A stretch of DNA of 9,199 nucleotides. Origin: an uncultured Thiotrichaceae bacterium (GTDB lineage Bacteria > Pseudomonadota > Gammaproteobacteria > Thiotrichales > Thiotrichaceae). The stretch spans positions 1-9,199 of the forward strand of contig CACVAV010000073.1 of assembly GCA_902727945.1 (NCBI GenBank), written 5' to 3'. The notes under the pieces are model-generated. The model made no database searches, was not told the origin of the DNA, and saw nothing but the letters and a program-made list of their open reading frames with translations. The position numbers and the translations under genes were made by a program. The number at the start of each line of letters is the position of its first letter. The first letter of the stretch is position 1. This document shows, in pieces, positions 1-6,416 of the stretch.

Positions 1-36
1 CTTTAGCTGCCTCTGCGGCTTTAGCTGCCTCTGCGG
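1..36. repeat. 18-base tandem repeat, two full copies, open at the left edge
   Basis: Bases 1-18 and 19-36 are identical (ctttagctgcctctgcgg). The next bases begin the same way (cttt) and then diverge, so the array ends here on this side and probably continues past the window. In the minus-strand lipoprotein gene each unit adds six residues, KAAEAA. Exact identity between copies fits recent slippage or duplication and predicts length variation between strains. Confidence 0.85.
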
Positions 37-160
37 CTTTGGTTACTTCCTCAGTCTTAGCTTCAGACGAAGTTGACTCTGCTTCTTTCGTTTCAGCACA
101 TGCGGTTAGAGACAAACTCGCAAGCAAGGCGAAGACTACCAACGGATAACATTTACTCAT
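1..160 (-). CDS. Small Ala/Glu/Lys-rich lipoprotein, N-terminal part (C-terminus beyond the window)
   Basis: Only the first 53 codons are present; the gene runs off the left edge. Seen: a short N-terminus (MSKC), a hydrophobic stretch at residues 6-19 and a lipobox L-T-A-C with the acceptor Cys at residue 21, which together form a type II (lipoprotein) signal peptide. After Cys21 the mature part is hydrophilic, rich in Glu, Lys, Ser and Thr, and enters a KAAEAA repeat from residue 41. The ATG at 160-158 is preceded by a good ribosome binding site (GAGAGGAAG, about 5 bases away). Residue +2 after Cys is Ala, not Asp, so under the E. coli rule the inferred location is the outer membrane. I do not recognise the family. 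The repeat suggests a long alpha-helix or coiled coil, perhaps a structural envelope lipoprotein, but no function can be given. It lies 147 bases downstream of dtd on the same strand and probably has its own promoter. Confidence 0.8.
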   Translation of the reverse strand, partial: MSKCYPLVVFALLASLSLTACAETKEAESTSSEAKTEEVTKAAEAAKAAEAAK

Positions 161-243
161 AAAAACTTCCTCTCAGCTTGAGTCGACATCAAAATGCCAA
201 TTCATGTTTACCAAATTTATGACCATCTAGCAAGTTAGCGAGC

Positions 244-272
244 TATATAACCGATGAAGTTAGTTACTTGAA
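244..272 (-). promoter_or_regulatory. Possible sigma70-type promoter for the lipoprotein gene
   Basis: On the minus strand TTCAAG (272-267) and TATATA (249-244) are separated by exactly 17 bases, inside the 147-base gap between dtd and the lipoprotein gene. Each hexamer matches the consensus only partly (3/6 and 4/6), so this is a weak prediction. It would give a leader of about 75 bases. The rest of the gap (161-307) is AT-rich; I see no strong terminator for dtd and no other gene in it. Confidence 0.3.
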
Positions 273-307
273 ATTTTGGACATTTTGTATTATGACAAAC
301 AAATGGT

Positions 308-745
308 TCACTGCTGCAACCAAAAAGTCACCGGCCCGTCATTCACCAAATGTACCTTCATGTCCGCACCGAACACACCACAGTTTGACTGACCTAATAG
401 CTCTTCAGCTTGCTGACAAAAATAACCAAACAACGCCTGCCCTAACTCAGGCGGCGCAGCAGGACTAAAGCCAGGCCGGTTTCCTTTGCGCGTGTCTGCG
501 GGTAAAGTGAACTGCGGAACAATTAATAACTCATACCCCATGTCTAATAACGAGCAGTTCATACGCCCCTGTGCATCCGCGAAAATGCGGTAATTCAGAA
601 CGCGTTGTAACAGCCTGTCCGCTTTCGCCTGACTATCTTCTTTCTCTACACCCAGCAATAGCATGATACCCGCTTCAATCGCAGCAACAGGTTGATCGTC
701 GATCACCACAGAAGCATAGGCAGCCCGTTGAATCAGACCGATCAT
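308..745 (-). CDS. dtd: D-aminoacyl-tRNA deacylase
   Basis: Cytoplasmic homodimeric hydrolase that cleaves D-amino acids (and glycine) from wrongly charged tRNAs, a proofreading step in translation. The 145-residue length equals E. coli Dtd and the two align without gaps by eye. Seen: N-terminus MIGLIQR; LLGVEKEDS at residues 30-38; RVLNYRIF at 48-55; the QFTL motif at 78-81; and the C-terminal NDGPVT motif at 135-140, whose Gly-Pro (137-138, cis-proline in known structures) gives chiral selectivity. Odd point: the family motif SQFTL reads PQFTL here, with Pro77 (codon CCG, bases 517-515) where E. coli has Ser77. All other hallmark residues are intact, so I expect an active enzyme, but this residue is unusual. 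The ATG overlaps the stop of pip by four bases (ATGA), so translation is probably coupled. It is the last gene of the ppk2-pip-dtd operon. Confidence 0.96.
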   Translation of the reverse strand: MIGLIQRAAYASVVIDDQPVAAIEAGIMLLLGVEKEDSQAKADRLLQRVLNYRIFADAQGRMNCSLLDMGYELLIVPQFTLPADTRKGNRPGFSPAAPPELGQALFGYFCQQAEELLGQSNCGVFGADMKVHLVNDGPVTFWLQQ

Positions 746-1698
746 TCCAGTTCATCTGCCATAAAATCAGTGGCCTTAACCAATGCAGCCTGAATGCCAG
801 GCTCACTGGCTGCATGTCCTGAATCCGGCACAATAGTCAAATCTGCTGTTGGCCAAGCCTGATGCAGCGCATAAGCCTGCTCCAAAGGGCAAATCATGTC
901 ATAGCGCCCATGAATGATATGACCGGGAATATCGTTAAGTCGGGATGCATTTTTTAATAACTGATCAGGCTCCAGAAAAGCATTATTAACAAAATAATGT
1001 GCCTCAAGTCGCGCCACGCTCATCGCCGTATGGGGGCTGGAAAAATGATCAACTGTCGCTCCCATCGGCAAGAGATTTGCCGCCCGACCCTCCCAGGTAG
1101 ACCATGCTTTAGCCGCCTGCATCCGGGCAATTTCATTATTCCCCATCAAACGGTCATGATAAGCCTGTAATAAATCATTCTGATCGCTAACCGGTATGGG
1201 CGCTAAAAAATCCACCCAGTAATCAGGCAAAACTTTATTCGCCCCTTCCTGATAAAACCAATGCACATCTTTCGGGCGGGCAAGGAAAATACCGCGTACA
1301 ATCAACCCACTGACCCGCTCCGGGTATGTCTGCGCATAAGTCAGTCCAAGTGTTGAACCCCATGAACCACCAAAAACCACCCATTCATCAATACCGAGGT
1401 GCACCCTGATCTGTTCAATATCAGCCACTAAATCCCGGGTCGTATTATTTTCAACCGAAGCATGCGGTGTCGAACGGCCACAGCCACGCTGATCGAATAA
1501 AATAATCCGGTAACGTTCCGGATCAAAAAAGCTGCGATGCCATTTTTCACACCCGGCCCCCGGCCCTCCGTGCAGGAACAGCACAGGAATGCCTTCCGGC
1601 TCACCACACTCTTCAACATAAAGCGTGTGAATTTCATCAACAGGAAACATGAAGTGGTGGTTATTGCGGATGGGGGGGTATAGCGGTGAATGACTCAT
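742..1698 (-). CDS. pip: Prolyl aminopeptidase (proline iminopeptidase), alpha/beta hydrolase
   Basis: Cytoplasmic serine peptidase (family S33) that releases N-terminal proline from peptides. Seen in the 318 residues: the oxyanion-hole motif HGGPGAG at 43-49; DQRGCGRS at 69-76, typical of this family; the nucleophile elbow GGSWGS at 110-115 with Ser112; the acid Asp267 in HGRYD; and His295 in DSGHAASEP. A helical cap domain lies between (about 135-245), with the conserved WSTWEG at 199-204. Length is normal for the family. The ATG start has TAGAGGAA about ten bases upstream, and there is no in-frame start before it. It sits 15 bases after ppk2 and overlaps dtd. A pip-dtd pair also occurs in pseudomonads as I recall, so the pairing is probably old. 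No signal peptide is visible. Related hydrolases share the fold, but DQRGCGRS with the GGSWGS elbow makes this assignment firm. Confidence 0.95.
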   Translation of the reverse strand: MSHSPLYPPIRNNHHFMFPVDEIHTLYVEECGEPEGIPVLFLHGGPGAGCEKWHRSFFDPERYRIILFDQRGCGRSTPHASVENNTTRDLVADIEQIRVHLGIDEWVVFGGSWGSTLGLTYAQTYPERVSGLIVRGIFLARPKDVHWFYQEGANKVLPDYWVDFLAPIPVSDQNDLLQAYHDRLMGNNEIARMQAAKAWSTWEGRAANLLPMGATVDHFSSPHTAMSVARLEAHYFVNNAFLEPDQLLKNASRLNDIPGHIIHGRYDMICPLEQAYALHQAWPTADLTIVPDSGHAASEPGIQAALVKATDFMADELE

Positions 1699-1713
1699 AC
1701 AATCAAAATTCCT

Positions 1714-2580
1714 CTACTCATCTTCCAACAGACGACGTGCGGCCTGAAAACGAGTTAAATCCTGCTCTGAAACTTCCGGATACTCAAGGCTTAAAGCCTC
1801 CAGTGCTTCAACAATAATCTCAGCAACAGCAACACGCATATAAGGCTTACTATCTGCCGGAATAGCATACCACGGCGCATATTCACGCGAAGTGGCTCCC
1901 AGTACCTCGGAGTAAGCATTCATATATTCATCCCAATGTTGGCGCTCTGCCACATCGCCTGTTGAAAACTTCCAGTTCTTTTCTGGTTCATCAAGCCTGG
2001 CCAGGAACCGGCGCTTCTGTTCTGCCTTAGATACATTTAGCCAGAACTTTAGTACAAGCGTACCATTTCGTGCCAAATGTTTTTCATGATCCCGGATAGA
2101 TTCAAACCGATCTTGCCAAAGAGTATCGCGATCAACTTCCACGGGCAGGTTCTGTCCCTCCAGGTATTCCGGATGCACCCGAACCACCAATACCTCTTCG
2201 TAATAACTGCGATTATAGATACCGATACGGCCACGTTCAGGAAGGCTCTTTGCAGTACGCCAGAGAAAATCGTGGTCTTTTTCTTCTGCTGAAGGCTGCT
2301 TAAATGAATAAACCTGACAACCCGCAGGATTCACACCACTCATCACAGAACGGATAGTACTGTCTTTGCCCGCCGCATCCATAGCTTGAAAAACCAACAG
2401 CACGGAATGATGGTCGTGAGCATATAAAATACGTTGTAGTTCGTCGATACGCTTCGTTAATTTTTTAAGGCGTTTCTTTAGCTGCTTATTATCAGTGTCA
2501 CTTGGTGACTGGCTTGATGCCTGACCGAGGTCAAAACTGCCATCAAAGGCAACCCGATGTTGTTTGGGGAAATTGATCAC
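1714..2580 (-). CDS. ppk2: PPK2-family polyphosphate:nucleotide phosphotransferase
   Basis: Cytoplasmic P-loop kinase that transfers phosphate between inorganic polyphosphate and nucleotides. Seen in the 288 residues: Walker A QAMDAAGKDSTIR at 65-77 (Lys72); SGVNPAG at 81-87; Walker B region RIGIYNRSYYEEVLVVRVHP at 118-137; and a basic lid segment about 187-206 (KRRFLARLDEPEKNWKFS). The single catalytic domain preceded by a charged stretch (33-49), and the QAMDAAGKDSTIR form of Walker A, suggest class III enzymes, which phosphorylate both AMP and ADP. The subclass is inference; a class I ADP/GDP-preferring kinase is possible. The start is GTG at 2580-2578, supported by a strong GGAGGA ten bases upstream and by the lack of a nearby in-frame ATG. 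It is first in the operon with pip and dtd. TATGAT on the minus strand at 2618-2613 could be a -10 box, though no good -35 is seen. Confidence 0.92.
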   Translation of the reverse strand: MINFPKQHRVAFDGSFDLGQASSQSPSDTDNKQLKKRLKKLTKRIDELQRILYAHDHHSVLLVFQAMDAAGKDSTIRSVMSGVNPAGCQVYSFKQPSAEEKDHDFLWRTAKSLPERGRIGIYNRSYYEEVLVVRVHPEYLEGQNLPVEVDRDTLWQDRFESIRDHEKHLARNGTLVLKFWLNVSKAEQKRRFLARLDEPEKNWKFSTGDVAERQHWDEYMNAYSEVLGATSREYAPWYAIPADSKPYMRVAVAEIIVEALEALSLEYPEVSEQDLTRFQAARRLLEDE

Positions 2581-2630
2581 TGTTGTTTTATCCTCCGGCT
2601 AAATATGAATACATCATAGGAAACAACCAT

Positions 2631-2666
2631 AAAAAAAGCCCATACCCTTTGCAGGGTAGGGCTTTT
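2631..2666 (-). terminator. Intrinsic terminator after tRNA-Leu
   Basis: On the minus strand AAAAGCCC/GGGCTTTT arms (2666-2659 and 2641-2634) continue, past one bulged base, into a T/A pair and AGGGT/ACCCT, with a four-base loop at 2652-2649. A run of seven T follows (2637-2631). It lies just after the tRNA 3' end and should end the folP-to-tRNA unit. The plus strand also carries TTTT after the hairpin, so weak activity in the other direction is possible. Confidence 0.9.
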
Positions 2667-2674
2667 CATAAAAA

Positions 2675-2761
2675 TGGTGCCGATGGCGAGACTCGAACTC
2701 GCACGTCCTGTTGAACACCACCCCCTCAAGATGGCGTGTCTACCAATTCCACCACATCGGC
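2675..2761 (-). tRNA. leuU: tRNA-Leu, anticodon GAG
   Basis: The 87-base minus-strand sequence folds as a class II tRNA. The acceptor arms GCCGATG and CATCGGC pair perfectly over 7 bp; the discriminator A and an encoded CCA follow. The D-arm region contains TGGTAGACACG. The anticodon stem CCATC/GGTGG encloses the loop TTGAGGG, giving anticodon GAG, which reads CUC and CUU. A long variable arm (stem GTTC/GGAC, loop AACA) and a T arm GCGAG-TTCGAGT-CTCGC complete it. It begins 37 bases after secG, the same neighbour as E. coli leuU, and I see no strong separate promoter, so it is probably processed from the secG transcript. Confidence 0.97.
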
Positions 2762-2798
2762 GTATATCTATATCCTAATCTCGTTTACGCTTACCGGT

Positions 2799-3242
2799 TT
2801 ATTCTTTTGGTGCAGCGGGCACTTCGGACGCCTCTGTTGCAGCAGGCGCTTCACCCTGTGGAGCCGGCACTTCTGAAGCCTGATCACTGCTACTGGCTTC
2901 CTGACCCGGAACAGCAGGAACTTCACTGCCTATATCAGAAGGTACATCCTGAGCAGGCACAGTCTCTTCAGTCTGAAATGCATCAACCACACTGCTAAAT
3001 TCAGTCGTCCGGTTAGCGACTAACCAGGCCAGACTCATCGAATTCAGGAAAAACACCGTCGCCAGAATGGCTGTTGCACGGCTCAGGAAATTCGCAGAAC
3101 CCTGAGAACCAAATACAGTACCGGAAGCGCCGCTACCAAAAGCTGCACCCGCATCAGCACCTTTACCATGCTGCATTAACACCAGCACAATAACTCCAAT
3201 TGCAACAATAATCTGTACGATCAGTAAAATATTATAAAACAT
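2799..3242 (-). CDS. secG: Protein translocase subunit SecG with a long acidic C-terminal tail
   Basis: Inner-membrane subunit of the SecYEG translocon that assists SecA-driven protein export. Seen: transmembrane helix 1 at about 3-23; a conserved cytoplasmic Gly-rich loop with QHGKGADAGAAFG at 24-36 and FGSQGS at 44-49; then helix 2 at about 56-75 after NFLSRAT. The membrane core is typical. The protein is 147 residues, against about 110 in E. coli, because of a tail (about 80-147) rich in Glu, Ala, Pro and Ser with three SEVPA motifs at 106-110, 123-127 and 139-143. No stop or frame change separates tail and core. The ATG has AGAAG six bases upstream, a modest ribosome site. It follows tpiA by 20 bases and precedes tRNA-Leu, as in Pseudomonas-type gene order. 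Confidence 0.96.
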   Translation of the reverse strand: MFYNILLIVQIIVAIGVIVLVLMQHGKGADAGAAFGSGASGTVFGSQGSANFLSRATAILATVFFLNSMSLAWLVANRTTEFSSVVDAFQTEETVPAQDVPSDIGSEVPAVPGQEASSSDQASEVPAPQGEAPAATEASEVPAAPKE

Positions 3243-3262
3243 GATTAACTTCTAAGTTGGCT

Positions 3263-4027
3263 CTAGTGGTTAGCGTTATGCCCAGCCTGACAAATTGCAA
3301 GAAAATCCTGCGCATTCAGCGAAGCTCCGCCTATTAAACCACCATCAATATCAGCCATCGCAAATAATTCAGCAGCGTTAGACCCTTTCACGCTACCACC
3401 ATAAAGTATCTGTACCTTCTCGGCGACATCCCCGTTTAACGCCGCGATCCTGCCACGGATAAACGCATGCACATCCTGTGCCTGCTGAGGTGATGCTGTC
3501 TTACCGGTTCCGATTGCCCAGACCGGCTCATAAGCAATGACTGCATCAGCCAGTGCTTCAACGCCTTCCAAAGCAATAACCGCGTCCAACTGCCTTCCAA
3601 CAACAGCTTCAGTGATACCACTTTCACGCTCTTCCAGCGATTCACCTACACACAGCACCGGAATCAGGCCTTGTTTCCGTGTGGCAGCAAACTTACCGGC
3701 AGTATCCTCATCCCGCTCACCAAACAAAGCACGACGCTCCGAATGACCAACAATAACATACTGACAACCAAACTCATTGAGCATCGCCGCAGAAACCTCA
3801 CCGGTAAACGCGCCTTCACTCTGATCACTAACGTCCTGTGCGCCCAGACCGACCTCGCTGCCTTTTAACAAATCAGCAGTTTGCGGAATGTAAACATAAG
3901 GTGCACACACCACAATTGATACATCATCCAATTCAGAAGCACCTGTTAAGATACCCTTTACCAGTGCTTCAATTGACGCTCCGGAGCCATTCAGCTTCCA
4001 GTTTCCAGCCACCAACGGACGTCTCAT
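3263..4027 (-). CDS. tpiA: Triosephosphate isomerase
   Basis: Cytoplasmic glycolytic and gluconeogenic enzyme that interconverts dihydroxyacetone phosphate and glyceraldehyde 3-phosphate; a TIM barrel that works as a dimer. Seen in the 254 residues: GNWKLNG at 8-14 with substrate-binding Asn9 and Lys11; VGHSERR at 93-99 with the electrophile His95; AYEPVWAIGTGKTA at 165-178 with the catalytic base Glu167 and the phosphate-gripping flexible loop; YGGSVKGSN at 209-217; and GGLIGGASL at 229-237. Length and all active-site residues are normal. The ATG is backed by a very good ribosome site (GAGGAGAGG). The gene lies between glmM (78 bases before) and secG (20 bases after), an arrangement found in Pseudomonas relatives but not in E. 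coli. Confidence 0.98.
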   Translation of the reverse strand: MRRPLVAGNWKLNGSGASIEALVKGILTGASELDDVSIVVCAPYVYIPQTADLLKGSEVGLGAQDVSDQSEGAFTGEVSAAMLNEFGCQYVIVGHSERRALFGERDEDTAGKFAATRKQGLIPVLCVGESLEERESGITEAVVGRQLDAVIALEGVEALADAVIAYEPVWAIGTGKTASPQQAQDVHAFIRGRIAALNGDVAEKVQILYGGSVKGSNAAELFAMADIDGGLIGGASLNAQDFLAICQAGHNANH

Positions 4028-4056
4028 AGTAACCCTCTCCTCTAAGCAAGGGCGAA

Positions 4057-4085
4057 AGATTACCGATAGTAAGCTGAGAAATCAA
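4057..4085 (-). promoter_or_regulatory. Possible internal promoter before tpiA
   Basis: In the 78-base glmM-tpiA gap the minus strand shows TTGATT (4085-4080) and TAATCT (4062-4057) with a 17-base spacer. The -35 begins with a good TTGA but the -10 matches only 3/6. It would let tpiA and secG be expressed apart from folP-glmM. It is a weak prediction from hexamer matching alone. Confidence 0.3.
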
Positions 4086-4105
4086 TTCTTTTTAAGTAAT
4101 ACCCG

Positions 4106-5440
4106 TCAGGCCGCCTCGCGAACCGCACCTGCAATTTCATTAGCCAGCAGAGTTGTCTCACTCACATCATCACCTTCCACCATCACACGGATTAATGGCT
4201 CGGTTCCGGAAGCGCGCAATAATACCCTGCCACGCTCACCTAATTGAGACTCAACCTGCTTCACTGCTGCTTGTACACTGGCAGCTTTATCCAGATTGAT
4301 CGATTTTTTAATCGGTACATTGATCAGGGTCTGAGGGTATTTACGCATCACCTGCTTAATATCATGCAAAGACTTCCCGGTACTGATCATTGCACGCAGT
4401 ATCTGTAACGCAGCAACAATCCCATCCCCTGTCGGCGTATGGTCACGCACAATCAGGTGCCCGGAACCTTCACCGCCCAATACACAATTATGCTTCATCA
4501 TCTGTGATACAACGTAACGATCACCGACTTTTGCACGATAGAACGGAAGGTCGAACCCCTTAATCGCCTGCTCTAATCCCAGATTACTCATCAAAGTGCC
4601 GACCACACCCGTTTTCACCGCAGTCTCATTGCGGCGGAAGGCAGCAATAATAGCCAAAGCTTCATCACCATCGACCTTCTCGCCTTTATCATCAATCATA
4701 ATCAGACGATCACCATCACCATCCAAAGCCAAACCAATATCTGCCCGATACTGAAACACTTTCTCACGGAGCAGATTAACATCGGTAGCACCACACTTCT
4801 CATTGATATTAAAACCATTAGGCGCATTACCGATCGCGAATACTTCCGCCCCCAGCTCCATCAGCACATCAGGTGCAATGTGATAGGTAGCGCCGTTAGC
4901 ACAATCCACCACAATACGCAGACCCTTCAATGACATAGACGAAGGCAGCGCGCGTTTACAAAATTCAATGTAACGTCCGGCTGCATCTTTAATCCGCACT
5001 GACTTACCTAAATCTTCGGATGGTACAGTCACTAAGTCATGATCCAGGTAAGCTTCAATCTTATGCTCGGTTGAATCCGGCAATTTCATTCCGTTAGCCG
5101 CAAAGAACTTCACACCATTATCATGGTAAGGATTATGTGAAGCGCTGATAACAATACTGGCAGAAGCACGGAAAGCACGTGTCAGGTAAGCAACACCTGG
5201 TGTAGGCATAGGCCCCAGTAAGCGCACATTGACGCCCGCTGCAGCCAAGCCAGCCTGTAATGCAGACTCCAGCATATACCCTGAGATGCGCGGATCTTTA
5301 CCGATCAACACCAAGGGATGACCATTCGTAGTTAACACTTTGCCTGCTGCCCAGCCAAGCTTAAGCACAAAATCAGGTGTCATCGGGTACTCACCGATTT
5401 TGCCGCGAATACCATCTGTTCCGAAATATTTTTTAGACAT
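4106..5440 (-). CDS. glmM: Phosphoglucosamine mutase
   Basis: Cytoplasmic enzyme that converts glucosamine 6-phosphate to glucosamine 1-phosphate on the way to UDP-GlcNAc, the precursor of peptidoglycan and lipopolysaccharide. It belongs to the alpha-D-phosphohexomutase superfamily. Seen in the 444 residues: N-terminal FGTDGIRG at 6-13; the phosphoserine loop ISASHNPYHDNG at 98-109 with Ser101, the residue that must be phosphorylated; the Mg-binding DGDGDR at 240-245; the sugar-binding GGEGSGH at 322-328; and the C-terminal phosphate-binding RASGTEPLIRV at 409-419. Length is typical. GGAG lies about ten bases before the ATG. The gene follows folP by 40 bases, the same pair as in E. coli, and precedes tpiA. 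Confidence 0.98.
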   Translation of the reverse strand: MSKKYFGTDGIRGKIGEYPMTPDFVLKLGWAAGKVLTTNGHPLVLIGKDPRISGYMLESALQAGLAAAGVNVRLLGPMPTPGVAYLTRAFRASASIVISASHNPYHDNGVKFFAANGMKLPDSTEHKIEAYLDHDLVTVPSEDLGKSVRIKDAAGRYIEFCKRALPSSMSLKGLRIVVDCANGATYHIAPDVLMELGAEVFAIGNAPNGFNINEKCGATDVNLLREKVFQYRADIGLALDGDGDRLIMIDDKGEKVDGDEALAIIAAFRRNETAVKTGVVGTLMSNLGLEQAIKGFDLPFYRAKVGDRYVVSQMMKHNCVLGGEGSGHLIVRDHTPTGDGIVAALQILRAMISTGKSLHDIKQVMRKYPQTLINVPIKKSINLDKAASVQAAVKQVESQLGERGRVLLRASGTEPLIRVMVEGDDVSETTLLANEIAGAVREAA

Positions 5441-5480
5441 GAATTATTTTCTCCGTCATCGCGCTATGTGCTAACGATCA

Positions 5481-6299
5481 CTATTGTTCCTGAACCGCTT
5501 TTACAATTCGAAGTGCATCCACTGTGGCCTTCACATCATGAACACGTAACAGTCGCGCACCATTCATCGCTGAAATGACTGCAGCAGCAACACTGCCCTG
5601 CAAACGCCCTTCAACCGGACGCTCATCCAGCAATGCACCGATCATTGATTTGCGCGAGATACCAATCAATAGTGGTAATTGGAAACGATTCAGTTCATTT
5701 AACCGTCTTAATAAAGTGATATTGTGCTCCAGCGCCTTACCAAACCCGAACCCGGGATCAAGCCAGATACGCTGCATTGAAATACCTTCACCTTCACAAG
5801 CAGACAATTTTTGTTTAAAAAATTCGCAAACCGATTCCACCACGTCATTATAGGACGGATCTTTCTGCATTGTGCGGGGCTGTCCCAACATATGCATTAA
5901 ACACACCTGCACATCACTGGCGGCACACGCCTGTAAAGCTCCTTCTTCCTGCAATGCCCTGACATCATTAATCATGTCCACACCAGAACTGATAGCCTGC
6001 GACATCACCACGGCCTTACTGGTATCAACAGAGACCAGCACATCAAAGCGACTCTTGACCCCCTCTAAAACAGGAATAACCCGTTCCAACTCTTGCTCAG
6101 CACTCACATCTGCTGCGCCCGGACGTGTAGACTCGCCCCCAATATCGATAATCGCCGCACCCTCTTCAATCATCGACTCAACACGTTTCAACGCACTATC
6201 CGGCACAGCAAACCGGCCACCATCAGAAAACGAGTCCGGGGTCACATTTAATATGCCCATGACATTAATTTCAGAGCGCAACTCAACTAATTTATTCAT
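5481..6299 (-). CDS. folP: Dihydropteroate synthase
   Basis: Cytoplasmic folate enzyme that joins para-aminobenzoate to the pterin pyrophosphate; the sulfonamide target. Seen, numbered from the chosen start (272 residues): NVTPDSFSDGG at 18-28; GGESTRPGA at 54-62; VDTSK at 91-95; NDV at 111-113; MHMLGQPRTMQ at 135-145; DPGFGFGK at 181-188; GISRKSMIG at 213-221; and RVHD at 252-255. Together these line the pterin and pABA sites. The start is ATG 6299-6297, 18 codons before NVTPDS, which fits family length (E. coli 282). The frame stays open upstream to a TTG at 6398 (305 residues), passing another ATG at 6353-6351, but that extension is hydrophobic and matches nothing I know in DHPS. The ribosome site of the chosen ATG is weak, so the start is likely rather than certain. 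No resistance change can be judged by eye. Confidence 0.95.
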   Translation of the reverse strand: MNKLVELRSEINVMGILNVTPDSFSDGGRFAVPDSALKRVESMIEEGAAIIDIGGESTRPGAADVSAEQELERVIPVLEGVKSRFDVLVSVDTSKAVVMSQAISSGVDMINDVRALQEEGALQACAASDVQVCLMHMLGQPRTMQKDPSYNDVVESVCEFFKQKLSACEGEGISMQRIWLDPGFGFGKALEHNITLLRRLNELNRFQLPLLIGISRKSMIGALLDERPVEGRLQGSVAAAVISAMNGARLLRVHDVKATVDALRIVKAVQEQ

Positions 6300-6334
6300 G
6301 ACCGTTATATTACTATAATTTATGAGCAACAGCA

Positions 6335-6366
6335 CATAAGACACTACTTCCATCAACAGTCTTATG
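6335..6366. repeat. Perfect 8-base inverted repeat upstream of folP
   Basis: CATAAGAC (6335-6342) and GTCTTATG (6359-6366) are exact reverse complements, separated by 16 bases, so the centres are 24 bases apart. They lie 36-67 bases before the folP ATG. The spacing would suit an operator contacting a dimer on one DNA face, or a loose hairpin in the folP leader. A TATAGT that could be a -10 box sits between it and folP (minus strand, about 6317-6312), but no matching -35 is clear. The function is unproven. Confidence 0.45.
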
Positions 6367-6416
6367 ACAGAAAGAGCTGCGTTTAAACGGCTCTGCAATT
6401 TTATTCACACCCGGAA

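Noticed and set aside
283..310. AT-rich imperfect hairpin right after the dtd stop
   Set aside because: Stem of about five A/T-rich pairs with no following T tract; too weak to call a terminator.
268..468. Plus-strand open frame of 66 codons opposite the end of dtd
   Set aside because: Mostly antisense to dtd, no ribosome site, no recognisable product.
2675..2700. tRNA-Leu 3' end as an integration (att) site
   Set aside because: I found no second copy of the tRNA 3' end in the window and no integrase gene, so there is no direct evidence of an integrated element.
2711..2998. Plus-strand open frame of 95 codons crossing tRNA-Leu and the secG tail
   Set aside because: It starts inside the tRNA gene and runs opposite the repetitive secG tail; an artefact of low-complexity sequence.
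5872..6318. Open frame of 148 codons on the plus strand
   Set aside because: It lies opposite the 5' part of folP, has Ser/Thr/Ala-rich composition typical of an antisense shadow, no ribosome site, and no recognisable domain.
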